NCBI GenBank assembly: GCA_033239005.1
Contig: BSQZ01000039.1
Span: 3,760,816-3,824,815, forward strand
DNA length: 64,000 bases
Direction: 5' to 3'
Source of the DNA: Lamellibrachia satsuma
Taxonomy: Eukaryota > Annelida > Polychaeta > Sabellida > Siboglinidae
Below, piece after piece: positions 24,128 through 34,974 of this stretch (position 1 is its first letter; every line of letters begins with the position of its first letter). The notes beneath the pieces were generated by a model. It did no database searches and had not been told where the DNA came from. It was given only the letters and a program-made list of their open reading frames with translations. The position numbers and the translations under genes are program-made.

Positions 24128-24579
24128 ATAACTGCGAATGAGAAAAAAAACTATGAACATGTATTTTAGTTATTTAGATGTTATAATTATTTATTATAAT
24201 TATTTATTATATTTGTATAAATATCTTAATCGAATACCCTATTTTAATAAATATTTTTTACTACAACTGTATAATGTTATATATTTTTATTTTTTACGAT
24301 TGCGTGTGTTTTGTACGCGCCTATGAACAACTTGGTACCAGACATATGTCGCTTTATAATTATTAAAACGTTAATAATTACGTTACAGGAAAGCGAAATG
24401 TTAAAATTTTCGTTCGAATTTAATTGACCGGTTAGATTTCTTTTGCAGCCTTTCGAATCCTGCACATTTTCATTCACTTCGCGTGCTAATAATGCAGACA
24501 ATTACAAGAATGTAAAATATGTCGCAGATGACAAGTTCTGTATAGGAACGGTACCCAATGTCATCGTTTGTGTTCGCAG
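24128..24579 (+). other. AT-rich tail and intron 3' end of thioesterase-like gene 1
   Basis: AT-rich DNA, probably the element's 3' untranslated region, followed by the intron end. A polypyrimidine-poor acceptor tgtgttcgcag closes the intron at 24,579. Another AG acceptor (agatttcttttgcag) lies near 24,448 but does not agree with the paralogue. Confidence 0.5.
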
Positions 24580-25340
24580 GCCATTTGAACATGTGGCGGC
24601 TCCACGCCATGCTGACCAAGACCCGGATGCTAGCCTACCATCTGCCGTGCGACACGATCGGTGGTACGTTCCTAGACTACGACAAGCTGATGGAAGAACG
24701 CTTCACGTTCATGGCGTCCGTGAAGACGCGTGTGGAGAAAGACTATTACCACATACACGAGCTGACGTCAACACCGTCACTTCGTGTCTCGCTATGTCTG
24801 TCATTCGTGGGAACTGGGTCATTGAATACAACGGCCATATTGAACTGTAGAGACTCGGGTCGAGTGTTCACCAACACCGTTCACCAGATCGTTGCTGTCG
24901 ATATGGCAACGCGCAAGTCGACCGCGCTTCCCGACTGGTGGAAAAAGAAGCACGCGGGGGCGATAATAGGGAACGAAAAGGTGATCGTCCAGCGCGTCGA
25001 GGTGCCTGCGGAATCGTACAATTACGAAATGAAAGTTCCCTGGAGTGACATAGATCAGTACGGGCACGTTACTTATGTCGCGTACATTCGCTACTGCTTC
25101 GATTGCGCCGTCGATGGCATAGCTAACGGCGCTTTTCCAGCGTTTAAAGGCAGCGCAAGGCTTGGTAGAGTGAGCGACATACAGATGTGTTTCGGCAGTG
25201 AGTGTTTCGCGAACGACATTTTACATATTGCAACATGGCAAGATGCCGATCACCCGTCCACCCTCCGATTCGACATGAAGCTTCGTGGAGAGAACATATT
25301 CCAGAGTAGCATAACATTCTACCAAACAACGGAAGTTTGA
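24580..25340 (+). CDS. HotDog-fold thioesterase-like gene 1, terminal exon
   Basis: The acceptor ttcgcag|GC restores Gly from the phase-1 donor at 21,323. The upstream in-frame codons MSSFVFA are intron. The joined protein is about 281 residues. It looks like two HotDog repeats: the first covers roughly residues 61-146 (RFTFMASVKTRVEKDYYHIH, then a strand-rich part ending LPDWW), and the second residues 176-278 with DIDQYGHVTYVAYIRY at about 185-200. That is the 4HBT-type D-x-D..GH..N/T..Y segment that precedes the long helix of acyl-CoA/acyl-ACP thioesterases. No signal peptide or membrane segment is visible. Hydrolysis of an acyl thioester is inferred from the fold only; substrate unknown. 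The paralogue at 43,693-44,456 aligns end to end. The stop is followed by noncoding DNA, with a weak attaaa at about 25,672. Confidence 0.75.
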
Positions 25341-25852
25341 CAACAATCTAATATATCAAACGGAGTTATTCATGCAACGTTGCATGTAGGCCCTATCTGT
25401 AATGCGTTGACCAGTTTTGGCATATTAGTCAGGCAGTTGATCGATAACTTTTCCACCTGGTATCCCAAACACAATGTCATGCGTAAGGTTAGAAACGTTT
25501 CGGTTTCACTCTGAGCAAATGTCCAAAAATGGCGTGAAGCAGCTTAAAATATCAACCGAGTTTGAAACTGAATTAATGAAAAACTGAACTGAGTGTTGTA
25601 CACAAAGACAAGTACGAAGTAACAAAATGATTGAAATGTGCATCCTTTAATCAATTATACAAAAGTTTCCATTAAAAAATGCATATCTTGTATTGTAATT
25701 TATATCTCTTAATTTTTTTTCAGTGAGGCTGCAAGAATACATATACTGGCACTTAACATTTGCGGTCACACTTTCTCACACAACGCCTCATCAGTCGTGT
25801 TACATCAGCACATTCCCTGATTCCTCGAGTCAAGCTCAACATCAACGAAGCA
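25341..25852 (+). other. 3' flank of thioesterase-like gene 1
   Basis: Presumed 3' untranslated region and intergenic DNA. Attaaa near 25,672 is the best poly(A)-signal candidate. No other feature. Confidence 0.4.
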
Positions 25853-26271
25853 TTTTGAGGAAATCGTTGTTGTTAGAACAGCCATGATTGGTCTACAAGC
25901 CAAAGACAGTGATCGTGAAGTTTGTGAGACGTGACACGAAGACAGCATTGATGCACAAGAAAAAGAACCTGCGAAACATAACCCGACCAAATATGTTTGT
26001 CACCGACGACCACACCAAGACGAAAGCTAGGATGTTGTATGAATTCAAGCAGGCAGCTGACATTGAGAGAGCTTACTCCCTCCATTGCAAACTCTACTGT
26101 GTCCAGAAAATGCACAACGGCGAGCAGAAAAGATACAAAATCGAATCGCCTGATGACTCTTTCTCACTCGGCTGGTCTGAGGAGAGAGTGAGAGAATTTT
26201 ACCTGAACTAAAGTGAATTTTCAAAGTCAATTATACAATATCCATGCAGCATATTCAATAGAAATATCCGA
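25853..26271 (+). mobile_element. ORF1-like nucleic-acid-binding fragment of a non-LTR element, copy 1
   Basis: The frame 25,888-26,211 (107 codons, stop at its end) reads KPKTVIVKFVRRDTKTALMH, then HTKTKARMLYEFKQAADIER, and ends in GWSEERVREFYLN. The pattern (P-x-x-VIVKF-x-R, K-x-L, T-K-x-x-x-x-x-L) is that of the C-terminal domain of L1-like ORF1 proteins found in many CR1-group elements. The same segment recurs at 48,503-48,966. In both places a PHD-endonuclease element follows, so it is probably that element's ORF1. Confidence 0.7.
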
Positions 26272-27278
26272 ACGAACGCTATATGGGGTACCTCAAGGAT
26301 CAGTATTAGGACCTATATTATTCTTAATTTATATCAATGACATGGACGACAGTATAACAAGTAACGTGCTGAAATGTGCGGATGACACAAAACTGTTTAG
26401 AAAGGTTAATACTGATGGTGATAAACAACATTTACAAAACGATCTAGACATATTAGTGAAATGGTCTGAGAAATGGCAGATGTTGTTCAATTTTGGGAAA
26501 TGTAAATGCCTACATACAGGACATAGGAACTTGAATGTAAACTATAAAATGGGAGTTACTGTTCTGGGTACTACTGTAAAAGAAAAGGACTTAGGAGTTA
26601 CAATAAGCGCTGATATGAAAGTTTCAGAGCAGTGTGGTATTGCAGCTTCAAAGGGTAATCAAATTATTGGATTAATTAGAAGAAACATAACATACAAGGG
26701 AAAAAAGGTAATTATACCTCTTTATAAAGCTATAGTTAGACCTCATTTAGAATACTGTATACAAGCATGGAGACCATATCGTAAGAAGGATATAGATACG
26801 CTTGAACGCATACAAGGGAGAGCAACTAAAATGTTTCCAGCACTGAGAGACCTTAGTTATGAAGAACGCCTGAAAGAATGTGGTTTAACAACTCTAGAGA
26901 CATGGAAGTTAGGAGGAGATCAGATTGAAGTTTTTAAGATATTGAATGCGTATGAAAATATTGATAGAAATATGTTTTTCTCACTCAAGAAGGATAGCAG
27001 AACTAGAGGACATGAGGTAAAATTAGTAAAGGATCAATGTAGATTGGACATCAGGAAGCACTCGTTCTCACAGAGGACAATAAATGAATGGAACAAATTG
27101 TCTACAGATTGTGTAACTGCTAGCAGCGTGAATATGTTTAAAAACAAGGTTGACACATATCGCAGGAGGGCGGGCTATAAGTAGATGAACATTGTTGGAC
27201 TCTCGATAAGGCAATGGCTTCCTTGTCCACTTGCCATCTGGGCCTTTGGCTTGGATGACAAATCTTGTTAAATCTTGT
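26272..27278 (+). mobile_element. CR1-clade 3' half inserted between ORF1 and ORF2 of another element
   Basis: One uninterrupted frame runs to 27,184 (last 300 or so of 323 codons). It reads YGVPQGSVLGPILFLIYIND, KCADDTKLF (catalytic ADD), KEKDLGVTISADM, IIPLYKAIVRPHLEYCIQAW, RIQGRATKMF, YEERLKECGLTTLE, RLDIRKHSFSQRTINEWNKL. This block order is typical of CR1 of the vertebrate-like type. Comparison with 48,940-48,985 shows the host sequence is contiguous there (gaaatatccga..ctatatt), which locates this insertion. It is 5' truncated just before the QG motif, and the lack of stops suggests it is young. A doubled aaatcttgtt forms its tail. Confidence 0.85.
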
Positions 27279-30200
27279 TAAATCTATATTATGTGAACAC
27301 TGTAATCATTGGCTTCGTCGTCAATGTACTAATCTGACAAACGAACAATTTAATAAATATTCCTCTACTGAAGAAAACTGGTTCTGTGAAACATGCTTAA
27401 ATAATTTATTCCCTTTCGGTGATCTCACTGATGAAGAATTATGTTTTAATATGTCAGGTGTTGATGATAACTTGATTGAAATTCGTGAACAATGTGCACA
27501 CCTAAATTATGTTCCTTTTACTTACTCTGATAAAAATTATTACACTATAAATAGGAGTATAGATCCAGACAATAATTTACATATCCGAGTAAATGTAGAT
27601 AGTGTGGATTATACTGATAATGAATTCAACACAAAGTTGTACCGAAACGTGAAGGATTATCTAACTTCTCAATAATACATTTTAACATCAGAAGTATGGC
27701 TGCCAACCTTAACAAACTAAAGGCATGTATCGCTCAAATAGATTGCAAATTTGATGTCATTGCAATTTCAGAAACTTGGATGAATGACAATGAAAGTGAG
27801 TGAGTTTCAGTTAGAAAATCATAACTCCTATTATATTTCTAGACAACACAGAACTGGTGGTGGGGTTGCTCTGTATATAAATAAGGCTTTAAAGCATAAA
27901 CCGTTATCAAATTATTCAAAATGTATAGACAGTTGTGCTGAAGTTACTTGTGCTGAAATCACCACTAGTAATGGTAAAACATAATTGTTGCTTCAATTTA
28001 TCGTGCACCAAATACTGACTTAACATTATTAAATATTATATATTTATTAAACATATAGAATATATGTTTCACAACTGTAACGGTAAATCCATGTACTTTT
28101 GTGGAGACTTTAATGTAGATCTACTACAATGTGAAAATCATGCAGCTACAGGTAATTGTATTGACCAGATTTATAGCTATGGATTACATCCTTTAATAAC
28201 TAGACCTACAAGGATAAGAGAGCAAAGTGCAACACTTATAGATAATATATTTACAACAGAGCTTGAAAGGTATACAGTCAGTGGCCTAATCATAAATGAA
28301 CTAAGTGATCCCTTGCCTGTCTTCCAAATTTGCGATTACGTGGACAATATTCATCAAAAGGAAAACCAATGTTTCGAAACACGACGAATTAATGAAAACA
28401 AATTACAATAATTTATCAGTACTTTAGCAAATATGAAATAGGAGGTTATTTTGAACAACGAAGATGTTAATTTCACCTATACCAAGTTCATTGAAATATT
28501 CACAAACACTTATGAATCTAGTTTTCCTGTTAGAAATCTTTCTCGAAAGACCAAAAGGCAACATAAATCCTCCAGGATTAAAAAATACATCTAAAAAAGA
28601 ATGTTTTCTACAAGCGTTCCCTAAAGGCAAGAAACGACGCTGCTGAAGTTAGATATAAAATATATCAGAATAAACTTACATCCATTTTTGAGATATTGCG
28701 AAAAACAGTATAACTCCAACCTGTTAGAAGAAAGTAAGAACAATACAAAGGAGACTTGGAAAATCATTAAACGTTTATTGAATACAAAATACATAGTCAT
28801 ATTATTCATCTGAATTTAAAAATAATGGGTCAACTATTTCATGGAAAAAGACAATTGCTGAGTATATCAATCAATTCTTTGTTAATATAGGACAGCCTTT
28901 AGCCTGAACCATACTTAAATGTAATACAAGCTTTGTGTCCTTTCTGTGTGACAGGGTGGAAGAATTGTTAATCTTAAATCCAGTTTCGGATGAAGAAATT
29001 TTTGCTATTGTCGGTAAATGCAAGAGTAAAATGTCAAAACTGTATTACGGCATAGACATGTGCTTAGTAAAAAAAAATCATTCTGTGACAGGGTGGAAGA
29101 ATGTAACTTGTCATTAGAACTAAGTGTGTTTCCTGTTGATATAAAAATTACTAAGGTCATTCCTCTGTTCTTAGCAGGGGATGACCAAAACTTCCCCAAC
29201 TATAGATCTTTGTTGATTTAGACTTTGACACGGCGGATCACAGAATTCTTGTTGATAAACTAGAGCATTATGGCATTAGAGGTGTTGTGAAAAAGTTGTT
29301 AAGTAGTTACCTCAAAAACAGGAGACAATGTGTATGTTTTAATGGTATAAATTCTGATATTTACACTATAACTTGTGGTGTACCGCAGGGGTCAATTATA
29401 GGGCCAACTCTTTATAATTTGTATATCAATGACCCATGTAAATCATCTTCACACCACAAGTCGATACTTTTTGCTGATGACTCTAGTTTTTATATTGAAG
29501 GAAGTGACCTGTCTAAGATGTGCAGAGAGGTGTCAATAGAACTGAAGAAAAAATAAGCACTTGGTTAAAAGTAAAAAAGTTTTTTTAGATATTTCAAAAA
29601 CCTATTATGATATTTAATTGTGTAAATGGTACATGTGACGAAAACATCAGTATAGATAACGTTGATATTGACAAAGTACATTGTTCTAAGTTCCTTGGTG
29701 TGTATATTGATTGTAAACTCAGATGGTTTGAGCATGTGAATAACATACCTACTAAAATTGCGAAGAACCTGTCGGTAAACAGTGTTAAATGGCTACTGAA
29801 TAAGTCTGCATTATGTACGTTCTATTGTTCACATATACTTCCTTAAATCATATACTGTTGTTAAATATGGGAAACACATAAAAAATAGGATATAACCTTT
29901 ACAAAAACATACAATGAGAATGTGTGGTCAGTTGGAATATATAGAGCTCATTCTAAGCCAGCTTTCGTGAAATTTAATGCCCTTACTATTTTTGACATGA
30001 TTAACTTTAAATCCATGGTAATAATGTACACCATTTACAACAATTTAATGCTAGTGAACATTCCTTCTCATTTCGAAATGGTTAATACATGTCATGATTA
30101 TAATACACGCCAAGAAAATAACTTCAAAAACAAACACTGCATGACAACATTAAAATATATGTGTATAAATGTAAAGGGTCCAAAGATGTGGAATTTCTTA

Positions 30201-30610
30201 AATAAGGATCTTAAAAATAGCAGTAATCTATGTGCCTTTAACATAAGCTACAGACGTTATTTGGTCAATGAATATAACGCTTAGTCACATCCTACCTTGT
30301 AAATATATCAGATACAAATTGTCGCTCAACTTTGTTTGATCTCGTCAAATAGTATGGTAGTGTGTAATACCAATTTTAGTAGTATTAGTTAATGTGTGTA
30401 TTTATGTTTATTGTGGTCTTCACTTGTTAAAATAATTATGTTGTTTAATAGTAGGAAATGCTTATTATAAGTATTGCACTTTCTGCATTTCTCTTCAACA
30501 TTTCTTTAAAAATCTGCCTATGTATTTACAGATCTTGATATGCATAGCAGCAAAATGGTGCTGACATGCCACTGTTGTAAATAATGCTGTATTGTACTAC
30601 TTTATGTAGG
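27279..30610 (+). pseudogene. CR1-group element with PHD finger, endonuclease and RT, decayed
   Basis: A cysteine pattern CEHCNHWLRRQCTNL..NWFCETC at about 27,295-27,400 is a PHD-type zinc finger, as found at the N-terminus of many CR1-group ORFs. Next come endonuclease pieces: CKFDVIAISETW near 27,750, RTGGGVALYINKALKHKPL near 27,850, FCGDFNVDLLQCENH near 28,095, and RPTRIREQSATLIDNIFTTE. The reverse transcriptase has LEHYGIRGVVKKLLSSYLKN (29,260), CGVPQGSIIGPTLYNLYIND (29,375), LFADDSSFYIEG (29,468) and SKFLGVYIDCKLRW (29,690). The C-terminal part (KGPKMWNFLNKDL) is at 30,177-30,215. Many stops and frameshifts break the chain. The 3' end continues into the tandem duplication starting at 30,126. 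Confidence 0.87.
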
Positions 30611-32440
30611 AATGTTGAATAATTCCAATTCCAACAAATTATTGTATGTGTTTAGGCAAACTCTCCACCACTGGCGTCTCTCAATACTTCACAACTGCCA
30701 CAAACTACATTTGATGTGCAGATTCTTTATTTCATATGGTAAACTCCTATTTTTTTTCAGTAAATCTCTCAATTCCAATTACATCCAATTGTGGATACCC
30801 CGGTAATATTGACATGGAAAAGGTGCCTAGAAACACAATATCGCGCGGTTTTTTTAACTGTGTTACATATTTTTCAAGAGCATGGTTGCAATGACGTAAC
30901 AAGGCATAAACGACAATCGCGCTGCCCAGCCAAACAGTTGTTTATACAATTTCGCAACTGTCTGTTTTGAATTTGTGGCAGTGGTGATGTGATGAGTGGC
31001 GCCACTGTTGGGGAGTGTGAGTTTTTGAATGGTGATATTCGCAAGATGGCGGCACCGTCGTATCAATGCGTGTGACGTTGTTGACAAAATTGCTGACCTT
31101 ACAGTTGCACAGATGAACCGTATCACGCGGATAAGTGCGTCTAGTAATCAGGCGAAGAACAGCCGTGTATAGCGGACAGTTGCTTGTGTAGTGTTGATAC
31201 GAGCTGTACCTTGGTAGTGCTGCTCAATTTCCTGCGATTTCGCATTCAAAATCGGCATGTCTACGCGAAGGACGATATACAGAATAGCCAGGTAGGCCTA
31301 CGAGCAGGGTTTGGCCTAGGCAAAGTCAATCGCCCTACAATTTTTTTTCTATCTGGCTTTTACTGTAGTAGAGGCGAAGATCTCGTTCATCAAAAGCGTA
31401 AGTATTTTCATGAAACGTGAAACCTTACAAAAACGCCTTAAACAGAGCAATAAACACGTCTTTCGTGTCTGTATGCATTCTTATATGTATATCACTAAAG
31501 TTACCTGACAATAACCATGTAAAAGTGTGAAATTATTACCTTTTTGTCAGAACGCATGTGCTTGTCAAGGTTTGTATATAACCGGATGTTGTTGTGAGCG
31601 AGAAAAGCATGCGGGATTTCCATAGATCTATATAAGGTCACGCTAAGAATTGCCGTCTGCTGGCCATAGAGTTACATCATTAATAATGCCCCTTTAAACT
31701 ATTAACTTACTAACGGGTGTTTTATTTATTTCTGTGCTGCTGGCCCATTCTGGCCTCATTCTACACGAAATCGCGTTTGATCATGTGACCCAAAGGCAAC
31801 ATCACGTGCACAGCATGGCGGCTAATTGTGAAATGTTTTCTATGTCACCGATAAAAGTACTCATAAGTAATTAGTTGGAGCACATTTCTTCAGTTTCTTG
31901 ACGCCTAATTGTCGGTTGTATGTTACAGAATACACATGTGAAACGGTTAGTGCGTATCGGTTTTAAAACTTAAGTTATTAGTTCCGTAGCCAAATGGCTA
32001 CGGAACTGCCAAAACCATGCTTTAGCAAATGCCGTACGCGACTTTCGCCCCAGAGACGAAGAGCGGGGCGAATTTTTTTGCCTAGGTTGGGCCTGGGTGG
32101 GGTCAAGTAGGGGAAGGTGGGGGCCGCACGCTGGGACATATTCGCACACCTAATGATCAACCGCACCGCGCCGTTTATTGTTTAATAACATTAGCACCTA
32201 ATGCACACAGCAAACGTCTAAACTCGCGATTTGATTTATTTATTGTATGTAAGAAATGATCAATTGTAAGCTGTGTTTTATTGTTGTTGTTATTTGCTTA
32301 TTGATATGGAATTTAATGCTCGTAATGTAATGCTTATGTATAATTTATATACGCAATTTAATGCTCTTAATTTATTTAAAATTATATTTATTTATGTGTA
32401 ATTTTATGATAATTTGTTGTATTTAATGTTTAGTGCCCAC
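30126..32440. repeat. 2.3-kb tandem duplication, copy 1
   Basis: Starts aaaaacaaacactgc within the C-terminal codons of the CR1-group element and ends in tttagtgcccac. The next base begins copy 2 with the same aaaaacaaacactgc. It contains the element's 3' end, a CpG-containing segment with a YY1-type site and splice donor (30,880-31,291), a segment found only here (about 31,315-32,090), and an AT-rich tail. Confidence 0.9.
30880..31291 (+). promoter_or_regulatory. Candidate promoter and 5' exon, copy 1
   Basis: Contains a CRE-like tgacgtaac near 30,893 and caagatggcggc, a YY1-type motif, at 31,042-31,053. An ATG at 31,257 opens 11 codons (MSTRRTIYRIA) plus two bases that end at a splice donor AG|gtaggc. 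That phase is exactly what the acceptor at 40,133 (thioesterase-like gene 2) needs. The link across 8.8 kb is inference. Two short upstream ATG frames argue that the exon could be untranslated. It could instead belong to an unrelated or dead gene. Confidence 0.35.
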
Positions 32441-33964
32441 AAAAACAAACACTGCATGACAACATTAAAATCTATGTGTATAAGTGTAAAGGGTCCAAAG
32501 ATGTGGAATTCCTTAAATAAGGACCTTAAAAATAGCAGTAATCTATGTGCCTTTAACATAAGCTACAGACATTAATTGGTCAATGAATATAGTCACATCC
32601 TACCTTGTAAATATATCAGATACAAATTGTCGCTCAACTTTGTTTGATCTCGTCAAATAGTATGGTAGTATGTAATACCAATTTTAGTAGTATTAGTTAA
32701 TGTATGTATTTATGTTTATTGTGGTCTTCACTTGTTAAAATAATTATGTTTTTTTAATGGTAGGAAATGCTTATTATAAGTATTGCACTTCCTGCATTTC
32801 CCTTCAACAGTTCTTTAAATCTGCCTATTTATTTATTTACAGATCTTGATATGCATTGCAGCAAAATGGTGCTGACATGCCACTGTTGCAAATAATGCTG
32901 TAGTGTACTACTTTATGTAGAAATGCTGAATAATTCCAATTCCAATGTGTTTAGGCAAACTCTCCACCAGTGGCATCTCTCAATACTTCACAACTGCCAC
33001 AAACTACATTTGATGTGCAGATTCTGCACCTCTTTATTTCATGTGGTAAACTCCTATTTTTTTCAATAAATCTCTCAATTCCAATTACATCCAATTGTGG
33101 ATACCCCGGTAATGTTGACATGGAAAAGGTGCCTAGAAACACAATATCGCGCGGTTTTTTTAACTATGTTACATATTTTTCAAGAGCATGGTTGCAATGA
33201 CGTAACAAGGCGTAAACATCAATCGCGCTGCCCAGCCAAACAGTTGTTTATACAATTTCGCAACTGTCTGTTTTGAATTTGTGGCAGTGGTGATGTGATG
33301 AGTGGCGCCACTGTTGGGGAGTGTGAGTTTTTGAATGGTGATATTCGCAAGATGGCGGCACCGTCGTATCAATGCGCGTGACGTTGTTGACAAAATTGCT
33401 GACCTTACAGTTGCACACATGAACTGTATCACGCATATAAGTGCGTCTAGTAATCAGGCTAAGAACAGCCGTGTATAGCGGACAGTTGCTTGTGTAGTGT
33501 TGATACGAGCTGTACCTTGGTAGTGCTGTTCAATTTCCTGCGATTTCGCATTCAAAATCGGCATGTCTACGCGAAGAACGATAGACAAAATAGCCAGGTA
33601 GGCCTACGAGCAGGGTTGGGCCAGGGGTCAAGTAGGGGAAGGTGGGGGCCGCACGCTGGGGCATATTCGCACACCTAATGATCAACCGCACCACACGGTT
33701 TATTGTTTAATAACATTAGCACCTAACGCACACAGCAAACGTCTAAACTCGCGATTTGATTTATTTATTGTATGTAAGAAATGATCAATTGTAAGCTGTG
33801 TTTTATTGTTGTTGTTATTTGCTTATTGATGTGGAATTTAATGCTCGTAATGTAATGCTTATTTATAATTTATATACGCAATTTAATGCTCTTAATTTAT
33901 TTAAAATTATATTTATTTATGTGTAATTTAATGATAATTTATTGTATTTAATGTTTAATGCCCA
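32441..33964. repeat. 2.3-kb tandem duplication, copy 2 with internal deletion
   Basis: Collinear with copy 1 except that roughly 780 bp corresponding to about 31,315-32,090 is missing. The gap lies between gagcagggttggg and gtcaagtagggg. Copy 1 has similar ggtttggcct and aggttgggcct at the two edges, so deletion between short direct repeats is likely. The copies are only slightly diverged. Confidence 0.9.
33190..33597 (+). promoter_or_regulatory. Candidate promoter and 5' exon, copy 2
   Basis: The duplicate of 30,880-31,291. The YY1-type motif (33,348-33,359), the ATG (33,563) and the donor AG|gtaggc (exon end 33,597) are all kept; the CRE-like site is kept too. If either copy serves thioesterase-like gene 2, this one is nearer. 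Confidence 0.33.
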
Positions 33965-34974
33965 TTCGGTGGGAGTTCTTTTGAGAGCATTTATTTTAAC
34001 TTTAAAAATGTTCAGAAATCATCCCAGAAATGCTGTCGTTTTCTTATGGGAATTGTAGTCTGGTAACTAACAGTTCCAGTTGTCAACCACTACATATACT
34101 AGTTATTGAGATCAAATTACACAATTTTGATGTAAACAATTCACTAATTAAGGTGCATATATGGGCGCAGCCATGCCCAACTTTCCCCTACGTCGTATTA
34201 CATTAAGTTTATGTACTTCAGTTCAAATGCCTCAAAATTTAAACTTGTCAAGAAAAAGAGATATTTTTTTAAATTCACTAGAATAAATGGTAGAACGGTG
34301 TGAATTAACCTTCAAATCAATACAATTGATTGATTAGGAAGGCTGATCATGCAGTCATATCGCACACAGCCATCTTTTATGCTGAAAGTCTGGGGATCAA
34401 TACCTGTTGAGAACAAGGAAATAGGGGGTCAAAACCCAGCTGTCAACACTGAGGACAGTTTAAACCACCTAAAGGTGATCAAAGCCCTTTTCAAGTAAAA
34501 TAAGATAAATAAATAAAACGAAATATATACTCTTTAACCTGAAAACTTGGTATTGTTCTATGATATATGATATAGACTTAATTCAGCAACACATGTTATG
34601 CATAGACTAATGTTAATTAAAGTTGCACATTATTGCTATGAAATTAAATCGCAGCCCTGGTCATGGTTTTGGGCATGTGTACATAAGACCCTAAAACATA
34701 ATTAGTTGTAACTACAGTATCAGTACGCCAGTTGTTTATTAGGAAAACCTAGTTGAATACACAGCATCTCCGATGACAGGTTAGACATAATCGGAATGAC
34801 TGAGGCAACTCACTTTAGGATGGTTCTAAAGGCAAAGACAACATTGTATCCACTTACAAAATCTTTCCAGTTTTACTACAAATATAGACGCCTGGAAGAT
34901 GTTAACAGTCTGCATTGTTTTTAAAGTCTCTGGAGCTAACAAATAAAAACTATTATACGGTAATGAACGTGTTT
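33965..34974. other. No gene; possible SINE remnant
   Basis: 34,340-34,525 has a box-B-like ggggatcaatacc and ends in an A-rich gataaataaataaaacg tail, which suggests a decayed tRNA-type SINE. The rest shows nothing recognisable. Confidence 0.3.

Noticed and set aside
24558..24579. Start of thioesterase-like gene 1 at ATG 24,558
   Set aside because: The codons MSSFVFA include the acceptor sequence tgttcgcag. The paralogue has an acceptor at the same place and both have a matching upstream exon.
30863..33432. An 87-codon minus-strand frame conserved in both duplicates (30,863-31,126; 33,169-33,432)
   Set aside because: It is conserved because the DNA was duplicated. Most differences between copies change the residue, so there is no sign of protein-level selection, and it overlaps the candidate promoter.
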